Below are positions 15,252-23,275 of a stretch of DNA of 25,196 nucleotides, one piece after another. The stretch's first letter is position 1, and each line of letters opens with the position of its first letter. The position numbers and the translations under genes were made by a program. Below the pieces are notes generated by a model. That model saw only the letters and a list, made by a program, of their open reading frames with translations, did not search any database and was not told the origin of the DNA. The stretch comes from Mangrovibacterium sp047972415 (GTDB lineage: Bacteria > Bacteroidota > Bacteroidia > Bacteroidales > Prolixibacteraceae): assembly GCA_047972415.1 (NCBI GenBank), contig JBKEAN010000203.1:1-25196 (forward strand). The letters are read 5' to 3'.

Positions 15252-17627
15252 ATGAAAATTGCTTATGTGCTGCTGTTAACTTTTATGACCCTGGTGAGTT
15301 TTGGCATCAACCGGGGCGATTGTACCCTCACGGGCAATGTTATTGACCAGAATGATGAGGCTTTGGCCTACGCCAACGTGATACTGCATCCGGAAGGAAG
15401 CACCGAAGTATTGGGAACAACAACTGACGACAAGGGCTACTTTTGTTTCAGCCAGATTGCACCGGGGAAATACCGGGTTGAAATAAGCTATATCGGCTTT
15501 AAAGACTACGCCTCTGAGCTGATTGAACTGGATGCGAAGTTCAGCATCAACCTGGAAGCGATTCAAATGCAAAGCACCAACTCCGACCTGGCCGAAGTGA
15601 TTGTAGCAGGCCGTGCGAAAGTGAGCGAAGTAAAGCCAGCTTTCATTAAATACAAAACCAGCGAATTGATTTCTCAAACCGGGGGAAATGCCGGCGACAT
15701 TCTGAAAAATATGCCGTCGGTAGCGATGGGCGGCAGCCCGGGCCACAACCGCGACATCCGTTACCGGGGACTGGGGAACGCCTACACCAAGGTGCTGATA
15801 AACGGAAGAGAGAGCGGCTTTCGCGGAAATAACCGGGAATCAGTTTTAGATCAAATCCCGGCTAGCAGCATCGATCGCATCGAGATTCTATCGGTTCCCG
15901 GCGCAGAGTATCAAGGTGAAGGGATTAACGGGATTGTGAACATCATACTGAAAGAGAACAAACAATACGGACTACAAGGGGGAGTTGAACTGCTTACCGG
16001 AAATTATGACGGATTGTCGGGAGGCATTAACCTATCGTATAAAACGGAGAAAATAAACGCCTACAGTGCCTTCGACTTCCAGGAACGTAATCTTCCAAAA
16101 TACAAAGACAAATTAAAGTCGGACTTAAAGGATGGGGCCGTGTCGGCAATTGAAGAGAACCGGGAAGTGGAAGATCGCGATTTCATCAACCGTTCTATCC
16201 GCACGGGACTTGACTATTACCTTCGGCCCAAAACCAAACTTACCGCCGAATATACCTATGGCTATCAATTGGAAGATAAAACGAAGGAGAATTTCGTCAC
16301 CAAATACGGCGGCGATTGGAGCTTCAAATCGGCAACAAACGAACAAAAAACTGAATACAAGCCGAACGACTACCACCAGGTGATGGCCCTGCTGGATCAT
16401 AGTTTCGCCAACAAAATGCGTCTGAATACCAGCTTCAGTTACCTGACGGCCATTCAGAAAAAAACCGAAGAAAAAAAAGTTTACAGCCTCGATGAAAACG
16501 GGAACTGGCTGAATGCGCAACCGAGCCTGGAAAATAAAACCGAAGACCAGGACAAGGACGAATTAAACTGGAACCTTGGATTTTCGAACCTCAAACTGGG
16601 GAGCCACCACCTGAAATCCGGATACGCTGGCAAACGCGAATCCAGCGATTTCTACGTAAATACGGATAAATTCAACTACACCACATTGACTTGGGCATCG
16701 ACATCGAGTGACAAAGACAACTTTGATGTGAGCGAAACAACCCAGGCACTTTACCTGACGGATGAATTTACCCATCAGTTTTTGCGGGTTCGGGCGGGAC
16801 TTCGCTACGAACGGACAAATTTGAAATCGAACACGGCCAGCATTGATTTCGACGGCAAAGGGAACTATGATCTATTTCTTCCCAATTTAAACCTAAGCGC
16901 CAATATCGACGAAACACAATACCTGACCTTTAACATCGGGCGACGAATCCGCCGACCCGGCTTAAAAGACTTAAACCCCTACGAAGAAGAAAAAGATGCC
17001 AGCTCGGTCAAAAAGGGAAACCCTGATTTGATGCCCGAACGTGCCTGGGCGTATGAATTAGGCTACCTAAAAAACTTCGAACACTTCAACATCGGTGCAA
17101 ACCTGTTTTACCGCGATATTCACGATGTGATTCAAAAAACCCTGAGCGAAGACGACCAAGGAATTGTCACCGAACAACCCGATAATACCGGACGGGCCCG
17201 TACCAGCGGAATTGAACTGCTGAGCACCATCCGCCCCTTCAAATTCTGGGAATTAAACGCGAGCTACTCGGTATTTGAATCGAAAATACTGAGCGGCGAC
17301 TACGAAGGCGATGCGTTGAGCGACCAGTACAAATGGTCGGCAAAAGCAATTAACGATTTCAAACTCCCTTTTGGCATTAAAATGCAAGTGGCTGCGAATG
17401 TCGTTGGGCCAAAATCGTCGGGGACCAAAGAGGAAAACACGGTATGGTTTATCGATTTAGGCCTGGAAAAAGAGATTTTAAAAAACGGCTTCCTGAGTTT
17501 CCGGATAGCCGACTTATTTGACAGCCTGGAAAAAGTAAAAACCGAATACACCGATAAATCGACCACCACCGAAACCGAATCGACTGTTGGGCGTTTATTT
17601 CTGGCTGGAGTTAAGTTCCGATTTTAA
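15252..17627 (+). CDS. TonB-dependent outer-membrane receptor, carboxypeptidase-like N-terminus
   Basis: The 791-residue protein has a signal peptide (about 1-20), a carboxypeptidase regulatory-like domain (about 24-110: LTGNVIDQNDEALAYANVIL, DDKGYFCFSQIAPGKYRVEI, then SYIGFKDY), a plug (about 125-240: GGNAGDILKNMPSV, YTKVLINGRES, IDRIEILSVPGAEYQGEGIN) and a barrel of the outer-membrane beta-barrel type 3 family (NIGRRIRRPGLKDLNPYEEE, KKGNPDLMPERAWAYELGY), ending in the canonical terminal Phe (GVKFRF). It imports a ligand across the outer membrane with TonB. It is not a SusC, and no SusD follows; instead a PepSY protein and a flavin reductase follow with 24- and 18-bp gaps. That context suggests a metal complex such as a ferric chelate. 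The ligand is not readable from the sequence. Confidence 0.93.
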   Translation: MKIAYVLLLTFMTLVSFGINRGDCTLTGNVIDQNDEALAYANVILHPEGSTEVLGTTTDDKGYFCFSQIAPGKYRVEISYIGFKDYASELIELDAKFSINLEAIQMQSTNSDLAEVIVAGRAKVSEVKPAFIKYKTSELISQTGGNAGDILKNMPSVAMGGSPGHNRDIRYRGLGNAYTKVLINGRESGFRGNNRESVLDQIPASSIDRIEILSVPGAEYQGEGINGIVNIILKENKQYGLQGGVELLTGNYDGLSGGINLSYKTEKINAYSAFDFQERNLPKYKDKLKSDLKDGAVSAIEENREVEDRDFINRSIRTGLDYYLRPKTKLTAEYTYGYQLEDKTKENFVTKYGGDWSFKSATNEQKTEYKPNDYHQVMALLDHSFANKMRLNTSFSYLTAIQKKTEEKKVYSLDENGNWLNAQPSLENKTEDQDKDELNWNLGFSNLKLGSHHLKSGYAGKRESSDFYVNTDKFNYTTLTWASTSSDKDNFDVSETTQALYLTDEFTHQFLRVRAGLRYERTNLKSNTASIDFDGKGNYDLFLPNLNLSANIDETQYLTFNIGRRIRRPGLKDLNPYEEEKDASSVKKGNPDLMPERAWAYELGYLKNFEHFNIGANLFYRDIHDVIQKTLSEDDQGIVTEQPDNTGRARTSGIELLSTIRPFKFWELNASYSVFESKILSGDYEGDALSDQYKWSAKAINDFKLPFGIKMQVAANVVGPKSSGTKEENTVWFIDLGLEKEILKNGFLSFRIADLFDSLEKVKTEYTDKSTTTETESTVGRLFLAGVKFRF

Positions 17628-17651
17628 ACAAACTGAAACGAACATAGGGCG

Positions 17652-18425
17652 ATGAAGATAAATTCGATGTTCCGCAAATGGCATAATTGGTTAGGCGTGA
17701 TACTCACCCTACCCATTTTTATAGTGGGCCTCACGGCCGTATTTATCACCTTCGAGGGAACGTATAAAAACCGTCCCGGCGAACCGCAAATCGCAACGTC
17801 GTGGTTGCCGGGTTACACGAAGCAACTGGTAAAGAAAGACATGGGGCAGAAAGCAGGAGAAATCCGCGCGAGCTTATTACTCCCCGATTCAACCCGGCTT
17901 TTGGGAACAGCTTTCGGCTTATACGCGGTAAGGCCAAACGGAACCCAAGTTTACCCGGACCTGAGCGGATTTGAAATTCACTGCCTGGCACGCGATGGTG
18001 AAACGGTGTTAGCAGGTACCAAAAAGGGATTATTCCATGTGAACCCAACCACCGGCGAATGCCGGAAACTACTTGAAAAAGAAGTTCGCCACATTGATGT
18101 ATCGGGAGCAGGCAATTGGGCCGTGGCTGATAACAAAATGCTCACCGTTACCACCAATGCCGGTACGAAATGGCAAACAGTGAAGACGATGAAATCTGAG
18201 GTGGCGGAGCAAAGTTCAGCCAGCTACGCCAGCGAAAAAAGCATTCCGCTGCACCGGTTCATCATGGATTTACACACCGGAAAAGCCTTTTTTGGGAAGG
18301 CCTTTGAAAAGATATGGATTTTCATGACAGGCTTCAGCATCTGCATCCTGACCTTCACGGGATTGTACCTGTGGTGGATAAAACAGCGGAAAAAGAAAAA
18401 AGCCTTAAAAGCAGTTCAACAATAG
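17652..18425 (+). CDS. PepSY-associated membrane protein with Asp-box-like periplasmic domain
   Basis: The 257-residue protein starts with the PepSY-TM signature FRKWHNWLGVIL (His11) and a first helix (about 14-34); a last helix (about 221-242) is preceded by LHRFIMDLHTG (His201 and His208) and followed by a basic tail KQRKKKKA. The roughly 160-residue periplasmic part between them has beta-propeller-like pieces: VLAGTKKGLFHVNPTTG and TTNAGTKWQTV, the latter like an Asp-box or BNR repeat. Thus it is a short two-helix version of the usually four-helix PepSY family, known to work in siderophore or ferric reduction. With the adjacent 2Fe-2S flavin reductase it may pass electrons across the inner membrane, with the three His as possible haem or metal ligands. 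This role is inference. Confidence 0.8.
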   Translation: MKINSMFRKWHNWLGVILTLPIFIVGLTAVFITFEGTYKNRPGEPQIATSWLPGYTKQLVKKDMGQKAGEIRASLLLPDSTRLLGTAFGLYAVRPNGTQVYPDLSGFEIHCLARDGETVLAGTKKGLFHVNPTTGECRKLLEKEVRHIDVSGAGNWAVADNKMLTVTTNAGTKWQTVKTMKSEVAEQSSASYASEKSIPLHRFIMDLHTGKAFFGKAFEKIWIFMTGFSICILTFTGLYLWWIKQRKKKKALKAVQQ

Positions 18426-18443
18426 CCTTCAGCCCACACGGAG

Positions 18444-19583
18444 ATGATTGGATTCTGGTTAATCCTGGCTCTGCTGGTACTGGCGTGGATGGCGATGGTT
18501 TTTATTTTGGCCACCCGCGAGTCAATCCTCCTTTATGCCGAAGAGAAGCGGCAACAACCCTTACTGCTAACCGTGCGCAAGCGGACGGACATTGACCAGG
18601 AACACTTTCTGCTGGAATTAGAAGCAAGCGGATGCTTCGCCAATCGCTTACCCGCGTTTCAACCCGGACAATACTTGAACCTGGAAATTCCGGTCAATGA
18701 AAAACAACGGATCAAACGGGCCTATTCCTTGTCGAGCTGGTCGGCCAGGCCCAAGCATTACACCTTAGGAATAAAACGGGAGGAACAAGGTAAAGCATCG
18801 GGCTGGATGCACCGCCAGTTGAAAACAGGCAGCCAAATTCGGGTTTCACGGCCCCGCGGACAATTTATATTGCAAAACGCCGAAGCAAGAGCCTACGTTT
18901 TTATTGCAGGAGGAATCGGGATTACTCCATTGCGGGCAATGATTCAGTTTATCGTCAGCAAGCACAAACATAAAACTGGTTGCCCGCCGGTTTACCTGTT
19001 TTACTCGTGCCGCGAAAGCCAGCAATTTTGTTATTTCGCCGAGTTTAGGCAGTTGGCATCAATCCACCGGAACTTTCATTTTATACCGCTGCTAACCGGC
19101 AGCGAACAGAGCTGGAACGGCGAACGCGGCCGTGTGGATTCGAACAGGCTCCAGCAACAAGTAAGGGAATTCGCACAAGCCTCCTACTACCTGTGTGCCT
19201 CATCGTCCATGATGGAATCACTCTGTGGACAACTGTATGAGGCCGGAATTTCGAAACAACAAATTCATTTCGAGAGTTTTGGGGTATCAAGCCACTCCGG
19301 CACAGCCTGCCAGCACCCGATTGAGTTAAACGGCCAAGTCTTTCATTTCGACAACGAACCAAGTCTTTTTCACGCGATTGAAAATGAAGGTTTCCCGATA
19401 GATGGCGATTGCCGGAGCGGAAGTTGCGGCAGATGTAAAACCAATTTAATCGCCGGAAAGGTTCGTTACCTGAACCAACCGGAGATAAGACTGAAAGCCG
19501 ATGAAATTCTGCCTTGCTGCTGCCTACCGGAAAGCAAATTGATTCTTCGAAACATCGCCTTCGCAGAAAACGAAATACCTTGA
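18444..19583 (+). CDS. Membrane-anchored FAD/NAD(P)H reductase with C-terminal 2Fe-2S ferredoxin domain
   Basis: The 379-residue protein has an N-terminal membrane helix (about 3-24). Next comes a ferredoxin-reductase FAD domain (about 40-145, flavin motif RAYSLSSW at 92-99), an NAD(P) domain (about 150-280, AGGIGITPLRAM at 155-166, YYLCASSSMMESL) and a plant-type ferredoxin domain (about 290-379) with C323-x4-C328-x2-C331 and a final Cys within 358-360. This is the layout of phenol hydroxylase/NqrF-type reductases. Electrons from NAD(P)H go via FAD to the 2Fe-2S cluster and then to a partner, here most likely the PepSY protein encoded 18 bp upstream. It resembles reductases of metal-chelate uptake. 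Partner and final acceptor are inferred. Confidence 0.92.
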   Translation: MIGFWLILALLVLAWMAMVFILATRESILLYAEEKRQQPLLLTVRKRTDIDQEHFLLELEASGCFANRLPAFQPGQYLNLEIPVNEKQRIKRAYSLSSWSARPKHYTLGIKREEQGKASGWMHRQLKTGSQIRVSRPRGQFILQNAEARAYVFIAGGIGITPLRAMIQFIVSKHKHKTGCPPVYLFYSCRESQQFCYFAEFRQLASIHRNFHFIPLLTGSEQSWNGERGRVDSNRLQQQVREFAQASYYLCASSSMMESLCGQLYEAGISKQQIHFESFGVSSHSGTACQHPIELNGQVFHFDNEPSLFHAIENEGFPIDGDCRSGSCGRCKTNLIAGKVRYLNQPEIRLKADEILPCCCLPESKLILRNIAFAENEIP

Positions 19584-19756
19584 ATGAAGTCGCGAAAAAT
19601 AGTGCGAGGCTTCGTTTCGGCGAAACAAACACGATCCCAGTGCGCCAAACCCGTGGACTTTGTTTGCTGGCTCAGCCTATCCCACGATGCAAAACCGATT
19701 GCCAACAACCGGATTAAACCAACAAAGACGAACCGAGAGATTATTTGGCGAATCTG

Positions 19757-20530
19757 TTATGGCTTGATTTTATCGAAAAGTGCGAGCAATTTTCCGTTCA
19801 AAATTTCTTTGATTTGGGCTTCGTCTTCACCAATCGGTTTCACCGGAATTAAGTCAATTACCTCGCTATAGTTTAAGCCTGAATGATAGAGCAATTCAAG
19901 GGAGCTTTTGAGCGTTTCATAAACCGTTTCGCGACTTTCGCGCGCTGTTAATCCCATTTCCTGCGAAATTTTCTCCATCTCGTTCCATTGAAACCAAAAA
20001 TAAGTGGGCAACATCGCCGATGCTATGGCATAGGCTTCCAACTTTCGTTCTTCGGTCTCAAAGGTATTTCCCAAGTCACCCAGAAGTTCCAAAATAGAAG
20101 CCTTCTCCGAACTGTCAATTCCTTCGCTAAAACAAATTGGGTTATATCCCAGATTGACAATTGAGCTAGCGTTTGGTATCATCCGCACAATTCGGTTTGT
20201 ACCGGCGAGCTCGGCTAATTTTTGGATATTGAACTTGGGAGCCAGCGACACAATAATCGTATTGTTGCCAATTATATCCCTTAACTTCAAAAGGTTCTCG
20301 CCAATAACCGGCGGATGCAATGCGATAAAAACAACATCCGCCCCCCGCAAATCAGCGATTGAATCAGTTGTCACAACGGAGGGAAACTCCGTTTTCAAGC
20401 TATTCCGTTTTTCTTCGTTGTTTTCGCAAACCGTGACTGACTTTAATTCGACTTGTTTGTTTTGAAAGCCGTGGAGGAAAATTTTGGTGATTCTTCCCCC
20501 TCCGACAAATCCAATAGCGCTCTTTTTCAT
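19757..20530 (-). CDS. ProC-like NAD(P)-binding oxidoreductase, divergent
   Basis: The 257-residue protein begins with a Rossmann motif GFVGGGRITKIFLHGF and has further NAD(P)-domain features of pyrroline-5-carboxylate reductase and F420-dependent NADP reductase families: ADVVFIALHPPVI, NNTIIVSLAPKFNI, RIVRMIPNASSIVNLGY. The C-terminal helical dimer domain is present, but the ProC signature with PGGTT-like residues is replaced by VIDLIPVKPIGEDEAQI. It therefore is unlikely to make proline in the usual way, and its substrate is unknown. It starts 21 bp after the permease stop and is the last gene of the arsR-led operon, so a role linked to the arsenical or metal stress response is possible. 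Orphan ProC paralogues of unknown function are known from other genomes. Confidence 0.75.
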   Translation of the reverse strand: MKKSAIGFVGGGRITKIFLHGFQNKQVELKSVTVCENNEEKRNSLKTEFPSVVTTDSIADLRGADVVFIALHPPVIGENLLKLRDIIGNNTIIVSLAPKFNIQKLAELAGTNRIVRMIPNASSIVNLGYNPICFSEGIDSSEKASILELLGDLGNTFETEERKLEAYAIASAMLPTYFWFQWNEMEKISQEMGLTARESRETVYETLKSSLELLYHSGLNYSEVIDLIPVKPIGEDEAQIKEILNGKLLALFDKIKP

Positions 20531-20551
20531 ATAATTAAGCTTAATGTTCGA

Positions 20552-21595
20552 CTACATTACGCGATTAAAAATGAAGCCAACAATGATAATCCCTGCGGTG
20601 ACGATGCCAACAAAGGCTACAATAAGTTGCCACTTCAGCACTTTCTTCAGGATAATAATTTCGGGCAGAGAAAGCGCAATCACCGACATCATAAAGGCCA
20701 AGGCCGTCCCCAGCGACACCCCTTTTTCGATTAACACACTCACAATCGGGATGATGCCAGCCGCATTGGAATACATCGGCACTCCCAGCACAATAGCGAG
20801 CGGAACGCCATACCAATGTTCATTTCCGAGCAAGCTTCCAAAAAAATCTTCGGGAACATAGCCATGCGCCCCTGCTCCAATGGCAATCCCGAGCAGAATG
20901 TAAATCCAGATTTTGCCTACAATTTCGCGAACCGATTCAAAGCCTTTCTGAATGCGGTCGTAAAAAGTCAATTGCTCTTCGTCCTCCTCTTCCTGATCCG
21001 ATTTGATGGCATAAACCCAATCGGCCACGTAGTTTTCGAGCTTCAGTTTACCGATTATCCAACCCGAAAAAACGGCAATGATTAAACCGGTACCGACATA
21101 AATCAAGGCTATCTTCCACCCGAACAATCCGGCCAGCAAAACCAGCGCCACCTCGTTAATCATGGGTGCGGCGATTAAAAACGAAAAAGTGGCGCCAATC
21201 GGGATGCCGGCTTCAACAAAACCCAGAAACAAGGGAATGGCCGAACAACTGCAAAAGGGGGTGACTACACCAAGAGCTGCGGCCATCACATTTCCTGTAA
21301 AAAGTGACTTTCCTTCGAGCATTTTTCGGGTTTTTTCGGTGCTGAAATAGCTCCGGATAATTCCCACCACAAAGATAATCAGCACCAAAAGCAAGATCAC
21401 TTTTGGCACTTCGAAGATGAAAAAGCGCAGGGTTTCGGTGAGGTGATTCTCCGTCGTAAAGCACAATAAATCATCAACTAAAAAATCGGCCAAAGGCTGT
21501 AAGTTGACATAGAGCAGCACCCACAAAGGCAGCAAAACCAGCGGTACCAGCCAGCCATTCGTTGTGCGGTTCAAAGCAATCAGTTGTTCTTTCAT
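20552..21595 (-). CDS. ArsP/SO_0444-type permease
   Basis: The 347-residue membrane protein belongs to the permease family PF03773-like, with VTPFCSCSAIPLFLGFVEAG (Cys115 and Cys117) and FLIAAPMINEVALV, followed by an acidic cytoplasmic loop (SDQEEEDEEQ, 199-208) and a second half with GVPMYSNAAGIIPI and SLPEIIILKKVL. ArsP members export trivalent organoarsenicals; SO_0444 relatives export Cu or Zn. The acidic loop is a normal-length insertion in these permeases. I use the ATG at 21595, preceded by AACTAGAAAAA; an ATG at 21658 would add 21 residues and overlap the ArsG gene by 20 bp, and remains possible. It sits 43 bp after the ArsG gene in the arsR operon, favouring a metalloid substrate. 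Confidence 0.85.
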   Translation of the reverse strand: MKEQLIALNRTTNGWLVPLVLLPLWVLLYVNLQPLADFLVDDLLCFTTENHLTETLRFFIFEVPKVILLLVLIIFVVGIIRSYFSTEKTRKMLEGKSLFTGNVMAAALGVVTPFCSCSAIPLFLGFVEAGIPIGATFSFLIAAPMINEVALVLLAGLFGWKIALIYVGTGLIIAVFSGWIIGKLKLENYVADWVYAIKSDQEEEDEEQLTFYDRIQKGFESVREIVGKIWIYILLGIAIGAGAHGYVPEDFFGSLLGNEHWYGVPLAIVLGVPMYSNAAGIIPIVSVLIEKGVSLGTALAFMMSVIALSLPEIIILKKVLKWQLIVAFVGIVTAGIIIVGFIFNRVM

Positions 21596-21638
21596 TTTTT
21601 CTAGTTGAAGTTCCCTTGAGCGAACTTCCGTTTTCGTT

Positions 21639-22340
21639 TTATCCAATAAATAAGGCATAGCACTGGTAAAGCCCAACAGCGATAAACAACACGGCCACCA
21701 AGCACCGAAACCAGATTTCGAAGACTTTGATTTTATTGTACAAACTGCCGATTGAACCCACACTAAAGGCAAGAAGCCAGGCAAAAATGATAACCGGAAT
21801 ACCCGTGGCGATGGCAAACGACAGCGGTAGCAGCAAACCAGAGGGGCTGCTTATGGTCATGGGTATCAACATTCCAAAGTAGAGAACGCCGCTATACGGG
21901 CAAAAAGCCAACGCAAACACGATACCCAGCAACAAAACACCCCAAAAACCCTTGTTGGCTTTTTGTTCCATTTTTTCGGACAACCAGCTTATACCGGAAA
22001 TACTCAATTTCAGTACGCCAAGCATAAATAAGCCGATAACAATCAGCAGCGGCCCCAGCAATTTCTCACCCCAGTCCTGAAAGAAGCCTTCCAAACCCAA
22101 TTGACCGGCTCCAAAATAAAGCAGCAAACCAAGTGCCGTATAGCTAATGGCCCGCCCCGCCGTGTAAACCAAACCGCCCATAAACACCGTACGCCGGCTG
22201 CTAATATCTTTACTGATGTAGCCAATAGCGGTAATATTAGTTGCCAAGGGGCACGGGCTGATTGCCGTCATCAACCCCAACAAAAAAGCGGTGAGCAGCG
22301 GAAACTGGGAGCTTTCCAGTAAATTTTGAAGTGCTTCCAT
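21639..22340 (-). CDS. ArsG-family/CcdA-like membrane protein
   Basis: The 233-residue protein has about six hydrophobic helices and belongs to the LysE/DsbD-CcdA-like superfamily. I use ATG 22340 (MEALQNLLES); a TTG at 22358 is disfavoured because it would overlap the ArsF gene. Its two key motifs are GLMTAISPCPLATNITAIGY (Cys30 in the first membrane half) and LAFCPYSGVLYFGMLIP (Cys147 in the second half), the paired Cys-Pro signature of CcdA/DsbD-type thiol transporters. ArsG family members are named as efflux permeases for aromatic arsenicals. It directly follows ArsF (1 bp gap), so the two are translated together. Whether it exports arsenicals or moves electrons to a periplasmic partner is open; the Cys pair favours the second idea. 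Confidence 0.85.
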   Translation of the reverse strand: MEALQNLLESSQFPLLTAFLLGLMTAISPCPLATNITAIGYISKDISSRRTVFMGGLVYTAGRAISYTALGLLLYFGAGQLGLEGFFQDWGEKLLGPLLIVIGLFMLGVLKLSISGISWLSEKMEQKANKGFWGVLLLGIVFALAFCPYSGVLYFGMLIPMTISSPSGLLLPLSFAIATGIPVIIFAWLLAFSVGSIGSLYNKIKVFEIWFRCLVAVLFIAVGLYQCYALFIG

Positions 22341-22341
22341 C

Positions 22342-22779
22342 TTACAACATCGGATCAATGGTGGCTTTCAGCTTCGCTTTCAACTTATCGGGCTTAGTTC
22401 GGGCGTTCAAAAACGCGTCGTTTGTTAAATTCACCACCTTATCGCCGTCAACAATCAGTAAGGTCTGCCCCTTGATTTGATACTTCTTTATTAGTGGGTT
22501 CTTCTTGTCCGTTTCGCGATTAATGGACTCGAAAGCAACTTTAGGACCGTAATAGTCGGTCAAAGCCTGACGGGTAACGCTTTCAACAGCTTCACAGGTG
22601 GCACAGCGACGGGTAGCATGAAAATAATAGGCTTTTACTGCACCGGCCTGGCTCGACTGGATTGCACTTACGCTTGGACTATTTTTGTTTTGCGCAGCTA
22701 CTTGCTTCCCGCATAAAATAAGTGCAGCTCCAAATCCTACAGACAGAAGCAGCCAACGCGTGTTGATTCGCTTTTTCAT
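22342..22779 (-). CDS. ArsF-family thioredoxin-fold protein, periplasmic
   Basis: The 145-residue protein has a signal peptide or anchor (about 8-29, ending VAAQ) and a thioredoxin-like domain with a CxxC site, RRCATCEAVE (Cys59, Cys62), beta strand KAYYFHAT before it and the strand QTLLIVDGDKVV near the place of the cis-Pro loop. It matches the family annotated as nitroaromatic-reductase subunit ArsF, which with ArsE and ArsG was reported to act on nitrophenyl arsenicals. The signal peptide places it outside the cytoplasm, where it could receive electrons from the ArsG/CcdA-like protein encoded 1 bp downstream. It lies 123 bp after the small thioredoxin gene; that gap holds only a weak GTTGC-cgc-GCAAC hairpin (22853-22865). 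Confidence 0.85.
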   Translation of the reverse strand: MKKRINTRWLLLSVGFGAALILCGKQVAAQNKNSPSVSAIQSSQAGAVKAYYFHATRRCATCEAVESVTRQALTDYYGPKVAFESINRETDKKNPLIKKYQIKGQTLLIVDGDKVVNLTNDAFLNARTKPDKLKAKLKATIDPML

Positions 22780-22902
22780 CAGTAAATAAGTTGTTTTTTA
22801 ATTGTCTGATGGAACTCACATGTTGCTGAAGATTATCTTCATTGATGTTTGCGTTGCCGCGCAACATGTTCGTTTCATATGGCAATCGTATTTAGACGAT
22901 AA

Positions 22903-23136
22903 TTACTTGGTTAATAATTGGGCGATTTCGGAGACTGATGGTACTTTGCCTTTCACCACCACTTTCCCGTCAATAACCAGAGCAGGCGTGGTCATCACAC
23001 CAAATTTCATCATCTCTACAATGTCTTCCACTTTTATAACATCGGCCTGTAGCCCCAATTGCCGAACAGCGTCAATAACATGCTTCTCCAGCGTTTTACA
23101 CTTGGCACAGCCGGTGCCTAACACTTTAATTTCCAT
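22903..23136 (-). CDS. Small thioredoxin/glutaredoxin-like protein, ArsE-type (TM0996/MTH895 family)
   Basis: The 77-residue cytoplasmic protein (start MEIKVLGTGC at 23136) has the CxxC motif CAKC (Cys10, Cys13) at the start of the first helix and the cis-Pro loop TTPALVIDGKVVVKG. This is the TM0996/MTH895-type redox-active disulfide protein family. An ATG at 23166 would add ten residues that do not fit the family, so I reject it. It is the first gene after the second arsR; a copy of the arsR operator lies 105-122 nt upstream. In arsEFG-type clusters the ArsE partner is a protein of this kind; I infer that it supplies electrons to the ArsG/ArsF pair. Confidence 0.85.
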   Translation of the reverse strand: MEIKVLGTGCAKCKTLEKHVIDAVRQLGLQADVIKVEDIVEMMKFGVMTTPALVIDGKVVVKGKVPSVSEIAQLLTK

Positions 23137-23240
23137 CTGAGCTGGTTTTAAATCAGAAAAGTCCATAAGCGGGGTACTTTTGGTTTCTTACAACATCTTT
23201 TGTCTATGCTTTTCTCCTGTTTTGACTTTCTCAATTCGTA

Positions 23241-23258
23241 GTTCGCCAAACAACGAAC
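23241..23258. promoter_or_regulatory. Second ArsR operator copy, between arsR and arsE-type gene
   Basis: GTTCG (23241-23245), eight bases, CGAAC (23254-23258): same half-sites and the same 8-bp spacing as the site in front of arsR. The right part CAACGAACA is identical in both copies. It could give the ArsR independent control over the downstream genes. Confidence 0.65.
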
Positions 23259-23275
23259 ATTGCGGATAAAAAAAA

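Noticed and set aside
15276..15746. A 156-codon minus-strand frame over the TonB receptor N-terminus
   Set aside because: Antisense to well-conserved carboxypeptidase-like and plug domains; no family resemblance.
19584..19756. Frames across the gap between the reductase and the ProC-like gene
   Set aside because: Convergent gene ends with no conserved protein signal in any frame; no clear terminator stem either.
22780..22902. Possible small protein of about 20 codons (ATG at 22878) between the arsE- and arsF-type genes
   Set aside because: Too short, no family match, no ribosome-binding signal; kept only as an untranslated gap with a weak hairpin.
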